Of a stretch of DNA of 47,744 nucleotides, positions 1 to 7,825 are shown piece by piece. The DNA lies in NCBI RefSeq assembly GCF_000439375.1, contig NZ_ATMI01000052.1:1-47744 (forward strand). Direction: 5' to 3'. Made by a program: the position numbers and the translations under genes. Below the pieces are notes generated by a model. The model saw nothing but the letters and a program-made list of their open reading frames with translations. It was not told the origin of the DNA and searched no databases. Within the stretch, counting starts at the first letter, position 1. Each line of letters starts with the position of its first letter. This DNA is from Tatumella saanichensis. GTDB taxonomy: Bacteria; Pseudomonadota; Gammaproteobacteria; Enterobacterales; Enterobacteriaceae.

Positions 1-57
1 GGTTGCTGTAACCGCCTGCGCATTGGAGAACATCAGCGCTGCATCAAGAATTGCCAT
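1..57 (-). CDS. Capsid cement/decoration protein, Bbp16-like (N-terminal fragment)
   Basis: Only the first 19 codons are inside the window. The start ATG at 57-55 follows the ribosome binding site AAGGGGAAATATA. The peptide MAILDAALMFSNAQAVTAT resembles the N-terminus of the small cement protein encoded directly after the major capsid gene in BPP-1/epsilon15-type podoviruses. Position just downstream of the capsid gene supports this. The identification rests on a short stretch and on gene order. Confidence 0.55.
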   Translation of the reverse strand, partial: MAILDAALMFSNAQAVTAT

Positions 58-68
58 TATATTTCCCC

Positions 69-1067
69 TTAGGATACGGCGGTTTCACCATCAATGATGG
101 CGTCAGTTTCACGGAATGGGATGCCGCGGAAGTTGGTCCACGGGGTGCCTTGGGTATCCTGCACAACGTTCAGGCCCAGTGACGGTTTTTCGACGGCCTG
201 CATATCGAAGAACCCGCCCAAAGTGCGGTTCATATACAGTCCCAGCTTCGCATTCTTGCTCGGCAGGATGTGGGTTGCAGCAATCAGCATGCGCACCAAG
301 TCGTGCGAGAACTTACCGTTGGATTTCTCATCCATCATTTTGGTGACATCGATATTCGCGATGCGCACCACGTAACGCCAGTCCTTCACGGCCAAGCCGG
401 TTTTCCACTGGAAGTGATCACGGTAACCCTGATACTGGCCTTTTGAGTCATCGAACAGAGTCTGCTCGCCCAGATCTGAATGGCTTAGCCCGGCCTTTGA
501 ACCTTTCGGGAACAGGCCGTGTACAGTGCTTTCACCCCAGCCAACCAGATAGATTGAGGTCAGGTTGCTACCGGTGCCGCCAGCATTGATGATGTTCTTA
601 CCATTCTCAGCGCCGAGTTCCGAGTAACGGGTTGCCAGACCATTGAACGACGCAGGGTCTTTGGCTTTGTCTCCGTAGAACAAGGTGGAAGCCATCTGCT
701 GGTTCATACCCTCCAAGAAGGCTTGAGCCTCTGACAGGCGGAATGCGCCGGTATTACCGTTCAGGTCAGCCAGTTCTTTATCCACTTCGGAATAGGTTTC
801 CAGAATGGCAACAGCCTCATCTACCTGAGCCGTGGTTGATTTGCCTTTACCCACGCCCTGATTAATGCGGCGCCATTGTGCTGCAGGGAGTGAGGTACGC
901 ACGGTGGTGCGGTGATGGGTCGGTGCGTTCGATTCGATGAACGGCATGTCCAACAGGATCGGGTTGTTCTGGTTCAGCATCTCAATGATGCGAGCCTGCT
1001 TCATGTCTGGGTCTTGACGCTTGGCCCAGTCACCCAGAGTTAATGCAGTATTGCCAATAGTAGCCAT
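69..1067 (-). CDS. Major capsid protein (epsilon15/BPP-1-type podovirus)
   Basis: Predicted 332-residue protein that forms the icosahedral shell. It has the composition and length of the HK97-fold capsid proteins of epsilon15-type phages, and lies exactly where expected: after terminase, portal, the Bbp19-like protein and scaffold. It begins with MATIGNTALTLGDWAKR, 12 bases after the scaffold stop. No separate N-terminal delta domain or protease is seen, consistent with a capsid assembled on an independent scaffold. The assignment comes from gene order and overall likeness, not from a catalytic motif. Confidence 0.8.
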   Translation of the reverse strand: MATIGNTALTLGDWAKRQDPDMKQARIIEMLNQNNPILLDMPFIESNAPTHHRTTVRTSLPAAQWRRINQGVGKGKSTTAQVDEAVAILETYSEVDKELADLNGNTGAFRLSEAQAFLEGMNQQMASTLFYGDKAKDPASFNGLATRYSELGAENGKNIINAGGTGSNLTSIYLVGWGESTVHGLFPKGSKAGLSHSDLGEQTLFDDSKGQYQGYRDHFQWKTGLAVKDWRYVVRIANIDVTKMMDEKSNGKFSHDLVRMLIAATHILPSKNAKLGLYMNRTLGGFFDMQAVEKPSLGLNVVQDTQGTPWTNFRGIPFRETDAIIDGETAVS

Positions 1068-1079
1068 TGGTTATTTTCC

Positions 1080-1760
1080 TTAGTTGCTTCCGTAGAAGAC
1101 TTCCTGAGTTGATTTCGGCCCACTTGAAGCCGGATCGCCTTTGATTGCCTTCGCTTCGGAAAGCGACTGGCCGATTTTTAAAAACATGCTGACGACAGCT
1201 GGGTGGTTACCCAGACCAGATTCACGCAGCATTTGGGAGAATTCAGGAGGCGCGAAAGCCTTTTCCGCCTGACGGACAATTGCCGCGTTGGCGTCAAAGT
1301 TCGCACCCCACTCTTTGCGGATGGATGCCAAGTGCTCGCCCTGCTGCTGTTCACGCTGCTGGGTTTGCGCTTCGAGTTGAGATGCCTGGTGTTCATTCCA
1401 CTTACCGGCCAGCGCCTGTGCTTGGGATTTGGTCAGACCTGCTTCATGCATCCACGCTGCGGTTTGCTGTGCGAAAGCGCCGTCATCACCTTCTGGTACT
1501 GGCAGCTCGTAACCTTCTGCACTTTCAGGGCGGCCGAGTTTGGACCAAAGACTGCCCCATCCTTCAGCGTCACCTTCACTAGGCAGTTCTTTGAGGAATG
1601 GCTCTGACTCTGCTCCTACAGCATCACCACCCAGCAGTGCCGAATTGTCAGTAGGTGCCTGGTCTGTACCACCAGTTAAAGTCGCTTCACCACCGGCAGC
1701 GGCATCACCTTCCCCTGCTTGGTCCATAAGGACGTTGAAGTAATCCGATAACTTAAACAT
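1080..1760 (-). CDS. Capsid scaffolding protein
   Basis: 226 residues, acidic and alanine/glycine/glutamine rich. Residues about 15-80 are low complexity; residues about 105-165 are strongly helical with a Gln-rich coiled stretch. This pattern (acidic disordered N-terminus, helical C-terminal half) fits internal scaffolds that guide procapsid assembly and then leave. It sits immediately upstream of the major capsid gene. Its start overlaps the end of the Bbp19-like gene by 8 bases, suggesting coupled translation. Confidence 0.72.
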   Translation of the reverse strand: MFKLSDYFNVLMDQAGEGDAAAGGEATLTGGTDQAPTDNSALLGGDAVGAESEPFLKELPSEGDAEGWGSLWSKLGRPESAEGYELPVPEGDDGAFAQQTAAWMHEAGLTKSQAQALAGKWNEHQASQLEAQTQQREQQQGEHLASIRKEWGANFDANAAIVRQAEKAFAPPEFSQMLRESGLGNHPAVVSMFLKIGQSLSEAKAIKGDPASSGPKSTQEVFYGSN

Positions 1761-2049
1761 TGTCTTTCTCTGCCTCTTGAATGATTCGGATCAGCTCTTC
1801 CTGTGGGAGGCTGATGAAATGAATGATGCGGTTCATAACCTCGCGGCGACCTTCAGCAACACAGGTGGCCAGTGGGTCGACCTGCTTACTGACGGGCGAC
1901 ACAGTGACGCTGGATTCCTTCACTCGGCAGAAGTCGGCCAATACTTTCAGCACGATCTCCTGCTCTTTAGTTCGCTTACCGCTTTCGCCAAAAACTTTCC
2001 TGAAGGCGCGAGAACGCCTCAGATTTAACCTGATAAGAGATGTGCTCAT
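1753..2049 (-). CDS. Bbp19-like small phage structural protein
   Basis: 98 residues. The central part has the pattern AFRKVFG, then DFCRV, then a V-D-P-x-A block followed by EGRREVMNRIIHF, which matches my recollection of the Bbp19-like domain found between portal and scaffold in BPP-1/epsilon15-type phages. It is likely part of the virion or assembly pathway; the precise role is not known to me. The gene starts 8 bases after the portal stop and overlaps the scaffold start. Confidence 0.6.
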   Translation of the reverse strand: MSTSLIRLNLRRSRAFRKVFGESGKRTKEQEIVLKVLADFCRVKESSVTVSPVSKQVDPLATCVAEGRREVMNRIIHFISLPQEELIRIIQEAEKDNV

Positions 2050-2056
2050 GGTTACC

Positions 2057-3712
2057 TTACTGCGGTGACGGGAGTGGTGAGTTTGCTTTCTGCTGTGCAG
2101 AGGCCATCTTATCCGCGGCGGTGGCGATATTCGGCGCGGCCTGTACCAGATTTGCCATCTGCTGTTGCTGAACCTGCGCTGCCTTCATGTCTTGCTCTTC
2201 TGATTCGGTGAGCAGCAATGACTTCGGCATTCCGTTGATATCGGCCAGGTCACGCAACGCATCGCCAGTTTTGATGATCTGCAATACCGACTGGTCGAAC
2301 TGCGCCAGCGATGTAGCAGCCTGCAGAGTCTGGAGAATGCCTGAGCCTTCCTCTGCCCGCTGAATCCTGACCAGTGGAGATTGATACTCGATGTCGTACT
2401 CTGCACCGGCATCAATCAATTGCTGTGGTGGATCAGGGAATAATCCGTTTCTGGCACAGATATCCACTTCACGCAGAATCATCGGCCCCAGTTGCTCTGA
2501 CATGATTCGCCCCATGGTTGGTGCGAGTAGCTGGCCTTTTTCCTGAGCCCGAAGCATCGCCTCTGTCGCTGTCATCTGCGGATTCTGAACCAGAATCTGG
2601 AACAGCGTGACAAGGAACACATCATTAATTAGCTGGCGCTTCTGGTCCATCATCTCAAGGCCAAGCGATGGTTGCGCGCCGGTCTGGAATGGTAACGCTT
2701 TCGGGCTTCCTGAAGATGTAACTAGTCCGGAGTTAATGCTGCCGGGGATCATGCTGAAGTTATCCAGCACACCATCGTCTGCAACGAGGACCGGTGGCCG
2801 GTTTGCGAGCTGTGCGCCCATCAGCGTTTCCTTGTTCATCTCGTTCAGGACTTTGATGTCAGGGAGAGCCGTCATGCCCGGACCGCGACCATATGTTTCC
2901 CCCGGTGATTTGTAATAGCGGGCAATACAATACGGCATCGTGTGGTAGCCGCTTTGCTCGACAATGGTCCGGCCTTCTTTGGTCAGGTAATACGACGCCC
3001 ACGGCATGCCAGTGTGATCTCGTTTCGGCTCACCACTATCTGTGAACTTAATTTCATCATTCGGACACACACGATGAATAAACTCGAACTTGGTAAGCGG
3101 TGAGCTTTCTGAGGCGCGCTGGATGCTCTGGGGCAGATTCTCCTTTCCGAATTGCTGCACGGCCTGGCGGGCACTGAGCTTGAACTTACGGTGAACCAGA
3201 TCGACCACTCCCTGATAGTTTTCCTCGAAGTAAATTTCCCGCATGTGATAGCAGATGTATCGAGGACCCTTACCGGGCATGCTGTCGACGTAGACACAGC
3301 CGTTACCGAATGCGCCAATGCTGACGTAGTTCTCACTCATCTGGTTGGCAAAGTTAGCCAATGGTGAGTACCGGAGACGGAACAGCACTTTGGTACAGGC
3401 TTCGAAATACTCCTGCACTTCCGGATCATCAGCAAACTGCTCGTTGTTGAGCGTGTGCCATTGCTGCGTTCTTGGCGTAACGACTGATTCAACAGCCGCA
3501 GCGAATCGTTCCAGCGCCAGTATCGGGGTTGAGTCGATAGCCTTTTCTGACTTCTTCTGTCCGTCACGAACTTCACCTTTGAAGTCCGCACCACGCGGTA
3601 GGCATCGCTCGGCAACTTCCTGCCAGTGGTTTTCCCAAGTTGAACGGCTGGTCTCCATCGACTGCTGATCGCGGAATATCTGGCTAATCAAGTCATCATT
3701 GTCATCGGTCAT
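2057..3712 (-). CDS. Portal (head-to-tail connector) protein
   Basis: 551 residues from ATG at 3712, the usual length for epsilon15-type portals, which form the dodecameric ring for DNA entry and exit. Residues about 10-75 carry the family's N-terminal pattern (W-E-N-H-W-Q-E-V-A-E-R-C-L-P then DSTPILALERFAAAVES), matching the head-tail connector family of podoviruses. The C-terminus is Gln-rich. An earlier GTG at 3721 is possible, but ATG at 3712 lies 1 base after the upstream gene's stop. Transcribed together with terminase. Confidence 0.85.
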   Translation of the reverse strand: MTDDNDDLISQIFRDQQSMETSRSTWENHWQEVAERCLPRGADFKGEVRDGQKKSEKAIDSTPILALERFAAAVESVVTPRTQQWHTLNNEQFADDPEVQEYFEACTKVLFRLRYSPLANFANQMSENYVSIGAFGNGCVYVDSMPGKGPRYICYHMREIYFEENYQGVVDLVHRKFKLSARQAVQQFGKENLPQSIQRASESSPLTKFEFIHRVCPNDEIKFTDSGEPKRDHTGMPWASYYLTKEGRTIVEQSGYHTMPYCIARYYKSPGETYGRGPGMTALPDIKVLNEMNKETLMGAQLANRPPVLVADDGVLDNFSMIPGSINSGLVTSSGSPKALPFQTGAQPSLGLEMMDQKRQLINDVFLVTLFQILVQNPQMTATEAMLRAQEKGQLLAPTMGRIMSEQLGPMILREVDICARNGLFPDPPQQLIDAGAEYDIEYQSPLVRIQRAEEGSGILQTLQAATSLAQFDQSVLQIIKTGDALRDLADINGMPKSLLLTESEEQDMKAAQVQQQQMANLVQAAPNIATAADKMASAQQKANSPLPSPQ

Positions 3713-3713
3713 A

Positions 3714-3950
3714 TTAACCACCCAGCAGAGTTTTCTGCCCTGAGCTTGTTGCGGCTACATTGGCCGAACCGGTTGTTCCATTGCTCAGGTTTGCATTCAC
3801 ACCTTTGCGCTGTCGTTGACGAAGCAAGTCATCAGCCTGTGAAATGGTGGCATCCTGACTTACTTGGGCAGGAACATTAACCGCAGTTGTGCCGGAATTC
3901 ATGCCGAGGACGGATCCAACGGACTTAACGATTGAGGCCATAGAGGTCAC
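3714..3950 (-). CDS. Small phage protein between terminase and portal
   Basis: 78 residues from GTG at 3950, which overlaps the TerL stop as GTGA; an ATG three codons later (3941) is an alternative. The N-terminal MASIVKSVGSVLGM is glycine/valine rich and amphipathic. The remainder is Ser/Thr/Asn/Gln rich with no recognisable domain. A similarly placed small gene occurs in epsilon15-type genomes, where it may be a minor virion or ejection component; that role is inference from position only. Confidence 0.6.
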   Translation of the reverse strand: MTSMASIVKSVGSVLGMNSGTTAVNVPAQVSQDATISQADDLLRQRQRKGVNANLSNGTTGSANVAATSSGQKTLLGG

Positions 3951-5392
3951 CCGAATAAGTTGTATTCTGTTTTAGCGAATCGCTGTTTCTTGCGAGGGGA
4001 TTTGATTTGGTACATCTGCCGGGCAGAGCGGCGCATCATGTAGGCATAGCGGACTGCATCGAGTACGTCGTCGTTCGTTTTTACTATCTTCCCGAGCTCG
4101 TCACGATGGTATTGTCGGAACTCTTCAAAGAAATCAACACAGGTACTGAACACCTTGAACTTACCGTCAATCATGCGTTCACGGATTTCGTGAATACCTG
4201 GCTCAACTTTATTACCGCCATCCGGCCACGTTGCGTGCTCTTCCAGCATCCGGAAGCCTTCGGCTCGATACTGTTCTTTCAGTTGCTGGCCGCCGCCCTT
4301 TTCGTGCTGATGACCATCGTGAGGCCATGCAACCGGAACGTCTTGCGCCCAAGGTTTTACCAGTCGCCAAGCTTCATCGGCTTTCTTCTGCCTACCTTTC
4401 CAGACCTGTGCGATGTAAATCACATCAGCGTCACGGTCTTCCCATAGCTGAATATGTGCTTGCGGGTGATCCCAACCAAAGTCCTGACCGTCTATCACGA
4501 AGAAGTGGTCCGGGCACTGGAAAGGCTGGCAGGTGATTTCGTTATCCGCGATATCGTAAATACGGCCGTGGCCCAGCATCGGAATGCCTTTCGTTCGCAT
4601 GTCACGCTGATGCGCTGGGAACGAGGCAAGTAGTTCGGCTTTAACTTTTTCACTCAAGTGTGGCGCATCATCCCAGCCCACGTTCATGCAGGTTTGCGCT
4701 GGGCTTGGCGTATCCATGAATCCGATAACCAGATCGGTTCGTCCGTTCTCTGGTGTAAAGGTCAGGATGCCGCGCCCACCATTACCCTTATCGCCGGTTG
4801 CGGTACGAGTCAGCACCTGCGGGAATATGTCAGGATCTTTGGGTTCTTCATCGATATGGAACCAGTCGACACTATCACCCATCAGGGCATGCTGGCCCTG
4901 TGAGTAGGACCAGAACTGGATCTTGGCGGTACCGCCGGACTTATGCTTGATATAAACCGACCGAACCGCATTGGGCGTACCGGTCATCGCCTCGACACTG
5001 ACAATCAGGTCACCCGGTATCAATCCGCCTACCCATCCGTCATCAGTCTTTCTGCCGATGATTGGTGTCTGCAGAAGGTCGCGACACTTCTCACCGGAAT
5101 AGCCGAGCACCCAAATCAGTGGCGGGTGATCGAACTTGTGACCATTCCAGCCATCCGGGTAATCACCCATGGCGTGAATGGCATCGATATAGGTCGCGGT
5201 TTCAGTTTTGCCGACTCGGTTTGCGGCGATTAGTGCTGACTGGGAGTATTCTTTGGTGCTTGCGATGAAACGCTTCTGCCATGGGTGGCGTGTTTGATAG
5301 AAGGATTTATACCGGTAGACGTCAGAGCGCCGTTTCTTTTCCTCAAGAAGCTTTACCAGCTCAATCTTCTGCTCCCGGCTGAGATTGTGCAT
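3947..5392 (-). CDS. terL: Terminase large subunit (packaging ATPase-nuclease)
   Basis: 481 residues. The ATPase domain has a Walker A-like motif, AANRVGKT at residues 56-63, and a Walker B-type HIDEE at 179-183 with hydrophobic residues before the acidic pair. The C-terminal half contains acidic residues expected of the RNase H-like nuclease, including the region FVIDGQDFGWD. The protein powers DNA packaging and cuts the concatemer. Its start overlaps the TerS end by 32 bases, and its stop overlaps the following small gene. Confidence 0.92.
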   Translation of the reverse strand: MHNLSREQKIELVKLLEEKKRRSDVYRYKSFYQTRHPWQKRFIASTKEYSQSALIAANRVGKTETATYIDAIHAMGDYPDGWNGHKFDHPPLIWVLGYSGEKCRDLLQTPIIGRKTDDGWVGGLIPGDLIVSVEAMTGTPNAVRSVYIKHKSGGTAKIQFWSYSQGQHALMGDSVDWFHIDEEPKDPDIFPQVLTRTATGDKGNGGRGILTFTPENGRTDLVIGFMDTPSPAQTCMNVGWDDAPHLSEKVKAELLASFPAHQRDMRTKGIPMLGHGRIYDIADNEITCQPFQCPDHFFVIDGQDFGWDHPQAHIQLWEDRDADVIYIAQVWKGRQKKADEAWRLVKPWAQDVPVAWPHDGHQHEKGGGQQLKEQYRAEGFRMLEEHATWPDGGNKVEPGIHEIRERMIDGKFKVFSTCVDFFEEFRQYHRDELGKIVKTNDDVLDAVRYAYMMRRSARQMYQIKSPRKKQRFAKTEYNLFG

Positions 5393-5843
5393 TGGTTAAC
5401 TCCTGAAGTTTTCTGTCCAGTTCAGCATCGGACAAGTCGGTGATCTGAATAGTTTGCTCATGTTGAATGCGGTCACCGTATTTCTTCGGTGCCAGTTTAG
5501 ATGCGTACCACTTGCGGGCATCGACGCGCAGGCGGGAACGGGCAACACGCTCATGGTTAGTTTGCTCACGGCCGTCTTCATCGACAATGACGTCACCGCT
5601 GCTGTCGTCTGCGATTTCAATGATTTCTTCGGCCAGAACGTCAGCTTGGACTTCGCGCGCGCGTGCGTATTGGTTGCGGAAGTCATCGAAACTCTGAATC
5701 CATCTGAACACAGTTGTCCGATTAGGCATTCCTGGCCTTTCACAGATAGAGCGCAGGCTTTCACCGGACATAAGCAGATTACAGATATCGTCGCCTACCT
5801 CCGGTAAGTATTCAGAGGGGCGACCCATTTTTTTGGGTGCCAT
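5361..5843 (-). CDS. terS: Terminase small subunit
   Basis: 160 residues. Residues about 15-60 form a helix-turn-helix-like segment (ICNLLMSGESLRSICERPG then NRTTVFRWI), the DNA-recognition element typical of small terminase subunits. The middle is acidic and the end contains a helical segment. It selects phage DNA for packaging and hands it to TerL. It is the first gene of the head operon as read leftward; the 180 bases upstream hold no gene on this strand. Confidence 0.85.
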   Translation of the reverse strand: MAPKKMGRPSEYLPEVGDDICNLLMSGESLRSICERPGMPNRTTVFRWIQSFDDFRNQYARAREVQADVLAEEIIEIADDSSGDVIVDEDGREQTNHERVARSRLRVDARKWYASKLAPKKYGDRIQHEQTIQITDLSDAELDRKLQELTNAQSQPGAED

Positions 5844-5921
5844 TTCTATTCCTTGTTGATTACGTTAAGCAGCAGCCATGCGGGAGCTGTTAGGTGCAGG
5901 TAATTAAAATAACGTCAAAAA

Positions 5922-5935
5922 TTGATCTTTATCAA
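5922..5935. promoter_or_regulatory. Candidate FNR-binding site
   Basis: TTGATCTTTATCAA matches the FNR consensus TTGAT-N4-ATCAA at all ten specified bases. Its centre (5928.5) lies about 70 bases before the start expected from the promoter at 5964-5992, a typical class I activator distance. FNR activates genes when oxygen is absent. Binding is inferred from sequence only. Confidence 0.5.
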
Positions 5936-5963
5936 AAATGTGCTAAGTACTCGATTTACTGTA

Positions 5964-5992
5964 TTGAGCTGTGACTCAGGTCACTGTATAGA
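5964..5992 (+). promoter_or_regulatory. Candidate sigma-70 promoter for plus-strand accessory genes
   Basis: TTGAGC at 5964-5969 and TATAGA at 5987-5992 are 17 bases apart and face the small membrane protein gene at 6025. A second possible -10, AATAAT at 6006-6011, would instead place the CRP-like site near -41.5. Which is used cannot be decided from sequence. Confidence 0.45.
5970..5985. promoter_or_regulatory. Candidate CRP-binding site / inverted-repeat operator
   Basis: TGTGA-CTCAGG-TCACT matches the CRP consensus TGTGA-N6-TCACA at nine of ten positions and contains the inverted repeat GTGAC-TCAG-GTCAC. It lies between the -35 and -10 of the promoter above, where it would repress. For the alternative -10 at 6006-6011 it would be a class II activating site. 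Confidence 0.4.
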
Positions 5993-6024
5993 TAATGTCC
6001 CAAACAATAATTTTAAGAATAAAA

Positions 6025-6156
6025 ATGAGTAACTTACTGCTGTTAACGAGTGCAATTATTTTGTTTTTTGTTGCAGTGTCTTTTGGAGTTTCAGCTTTTT
6101 TAGATGCCAGACGATATCGAAATATTTTCAAAAAAAATAATTTTTCCACAAGATAG
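6025..6156 (+). CDS. Small single-span membrane protein
   Basis: 43 residues. Residues 4-26 form one strongly hydrophobic segment (LLLLTSAIILFFVAVSFGVS), followed by a basic tail (DARRYRNIFKKNN), so an inner-membrane protein with a positively charged cytoplasmic C-terminus is likely. The upstream AAGAAT is a weak ribosome binding site. It lies alone on the plus strand between leftward head and lysis genes, the usual arrangement for lysogenic accessory genes (morons). I do not recognise a family. The flanking FNR/CRP-like sites suggest host control. Confidence 0.5.
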   Translation: MSNLLLLTSAIILFFVAVSFGVSAFLDARRYRNIFKKNNFSTR

Positions 6157-6180
6157 TGATTCGGTGGGAAATTATTGGCA

Positions 6181-6208
6181 GGCTGAGCACTTCTTTGGTG
6201 GCTCAGCC
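6181..6208 (+). terminator. Hairpin between accessory genes, possible weak terminator
   Basis: GGCTGAGC (6181-6188) and GCTCAGCC (6201-6208) form a perfect 8-base stem with a 12-base loop. No T-tract follows, so it may attenuate or stabilise the transcript rather than end it. Confidence 0.35.
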
Positions 6209-6239
6209 GCTATACTTCCTCGTAACTGAGGAGGTTGAT

Positions 6240-6422
6240 TTGACCAGATTAATTTTATTACTACTCTTATCTGCCGGACTAAGTGGATGCTCTTATCAGC
6301 GGTCCCACGATAAAACCACACCAGAATGTATGACGTACAGGCAAATGATGACTGCGCCTATACCACCCGATGCGATGAAGAACCTGCAAGACAAGTGTGT
6401 TGCCTCTCTGAGGCGCACATGA
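6240..6422 (+). CDS. Small phage lipoprotein, possible superinfection-exclusion moron
   Basis: 60 residues from TTG at 6240, chosen because a strong AGGAGG lies five bases upstream. The first 18 residues are a lipoprotein signal (TRLILLLLLSAGLSGC), with LSGC as lipobox; the mature part is about 43 residues with two further cysteines. It is the second gene of a plus-strand accessory pair set in leftward lytic genes. Phage lipoproteins of this size (for example Cor-type and Bor) block superinfecting phages or alter the outer surface. A role like that is inference from size, lipobox and position. Confidence 0.6.
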   Translation: MTRLILLLLLSAGLSGCSYQRSHDKTTPECMTYRQMMTAPIPPDAMKNLQDKCVASLRRT

Positions 6423-6490
6423 ATACCAAGCAAGAACATCACCTGAAAAACAGATGAATACCAAACCAACTTTTTCATAGTTAATCTAAT

Positions 6491-6511
6491 AAAAAAACCG
6501 CCTAATGGCGG
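6491..6511 (-). terminator. Rho-independent terminator after the 69-residue gene
   Basis: Read leftward, CCGCC-ATTA-GGCGG is followed by seven T residues. It starts directly after the stop codon of the gene at 6512-6721 and separates leftward lysis-region transcripts from the plus-strand accessory genes. Confidence 0.8.
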
Positions 6512-6721
6512 CTAGTCTTGCTCAAGTATCTCGACATAGTTATCTGGAAAGACGATCCCCAAGCTATTTTGCAAATGCTTGATTTTGTCCAGCACTACTT
6601 GTCTTTGACCATCCTGATAGATAGGCTTGAGAACGGTTAGGATGAATGCACCATCAGAGCTAGCACCCTCTACGCCTTCCCCAGCAGCTAGTGCTTTTAT
6701 GATTTCATCATTTATCGACAT
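6512..6721 (-). CDS. Small phage protein of unknown function
   Basis: 69 residues starting MSINDEIIKALAAGEG. The C-terminal half (QVVLDKIKHLQNSLGIVFP then NYVEILEQ) looks helical. No motif is recognised. A terminator follows the stop at once. Its place between the lysis genes and the head operon suggests a late or accessory gene. Confidence 0.5.
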   Translation of the reverse strand: MSINDEIIKALAAGEGVEGASSDGAFILTVLKPIYQDGQRQVVLDKIKHLQNSLGIVFPDNYVEILEQD

Positions 6722-6806
6722 GTGACTACCTCATGGTGATAGATGACTCATACTATCATTTGCAGCGGTGATGCAGAGAGCCGTTGTGAAAGTGGCTCTC
6801 GGTTCA

Positions 6807-7016
6807 CTACTTCGATTTTTTCTTCGGCTGCAATTTAGTGGCCCACGCCTTAGCCATACTCAGACAGTCATCGAACATGCTTCCCTTCTTGGTTGCAGAG
6901 GAGCAGCGGTAATGGTCGACAGCTTTATTTGCACATTGACGGGCTACCGTCTCCTCGTAGCCCTGCTTGATTAATTCACTGATGACGTTGCGATGAATGA
7001 AGTCAATCGGTGTCAT
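6807..7016 (-). CDS. Small phage protein, Cys-containing, unknown function
   Basis: 69 residues. It begins MTPIDFIHRNVISELIKQGY, has three cysteines (QCANKAVDHYRCSS and DDCLSMAKAW) and ends in a lysine-rich tail. Its ATG overlaps the stop of the Rha-family gene as ATGA, so the two are translationally coupled. No family is recognised. Genes in this position in lambdoid phages are often accessory. Confidence 0.55.
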   Translation of the reverse strand: MTPIDFIHRNVISELIKQGYEETVARQCANKAVDHYRCSSATKKGSMFDDCLSMAKAWATKLQPKKKSK

Positions 7017-7600
7017 GCTGGCTCTCCGTCAGGGAAGTCGCCAAGGTCAGATAGCCTGAACTGAATCAGGTCGCGAACGATCTGCTCTGCCTTTTTGATG
7101 GCCTTCTTCTCTTTCTTGCGGCGGGTCATTAATGCACTTCCAGTCTGGCCGTGTTCTTCAAACGAAAACCGCTCCGCTGCGGCCACGCGATTTTGCATTT
7201 CGTTAATCGCCATGTCAGCCAGTCCGGAGAAGTCGAGAAGGTTAATATCTTTGCTTCCCTCCAGCTCCGTCATGTGGTCAAACACCTGAGCCTGTAAGTC
7301 GTAGCTATAGCTCATTGCCATCAGGCAGGCTTCACGTTTAGGGAACTGATAACTCGGAAGTGATCGACCGGTGCTATCAATGTACTGAGCCAAAAATTTG
7401 GCTGAGTGTTCTTCGCCCAAAACTTTCGGGGCTTTGGTTAAAAAATGCTTATGCTGAAGTCTGGTGTATCTCTTACATGGAAACTTCAACCCTTCCGCTT
7501 CGGCTTTTGATTTCCGATCAGCATTAATGTAATCGACCATTTCCAGACTGCTCATTGTTGGCGCTTGAGTTGTGTTCAGAACAGATAATGCATTTTTCAT
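7013..7600 (-). CDS. Rha/antirepressor-family phage regulatory protein
   Basis: 195 residues. Residues about 85-110 carry the Rha-family signature SYQFPKREACLMAMSYSYDLQ followed by VFDHMTELE, the part that normally follows the DNA- or repressor-binding N-domain. The C-terminal 45 residues are basic and helical. Rha/Ant proteins interfere with lytic or lysogenic development, some by binding repressor. The gene lies behind a structured leader resembling C4 antisense RNA, the known control element of ant genes in P1 and P22-like phages. Whether it acts as a true antirepressor here is unknown. Confidence 0.7.
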   Translation of the reverse strand: MKNALSVLNTTQAPTMSSLEMVDYINADRKSKAEAEGLKFPCKRYTRLQHKHFLTKAPKVLGEEHSAKFLAQYIDSTGRSLPSYQFPKREACLMAMSYSYDLQAQVFDHMTELEGSKDINLLDFSGLADMAINEMQNRVAAAERFSFEEHGQTGSALMTRRKKEKKAIKKAEQIVRDLIQFRLSDLGDFPDGEPA

Positions 7601-7619
7601 AGCGAGTACCTTTTAGGGA

Positions 7620-7690
7620 GTTGAGCCTGTCTCACAGATACGCCGCGCCCGAGTGGCCGCTATGTTGCCAGCGACGATCTCAGGCTCAAC
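7620..7690 (-). ncRNA. c4: C4-like antisense RNA / structured leader upstream of rha
   Basis: A perfect 10-base inverted repeat, GTTGAGCCTG (leftward from 7690) and CAGGCTCAAC (ending 7620), encloses 51 bases that include a second hairpin, CGCT-GGCAACAT-AGCG. The outer stem, inner hairpins, length of about 71 bases and position just before an antirepressor-like gene match the plan of phage C4 RNAs. Family membership is from recollection; no covariance search was possible. Confidence 0.55.
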
Positions 7691-7734
7691 TTTCTGAAAG
7701 GCTCGGGAGTTAAAAGCGCGTGAGGTGCGCCAAT

Positions 7735-7760
7735 AAAAAAGCCCACCGGTTAAAGTGGGC
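7735..7760 (-). terminator. Rho-independent terminator after the gp49/66-family gene
   Basis: Read leftward, GCCCAC-TTTAACCG-GTGGGC is followed by six T residues. It ends the lysis-region transcript 66 bases beyond the stop of the gene at 7826 and isolates the C4/rha unit downstream. Confidence 0.85.
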
Positions 7761-7825
7761 TTGGGGTAGTGAAATTACTTGTCGGGTAATCACAATCGAG
7801 GCCACCGCAATGGCCTCTGTTCTGA

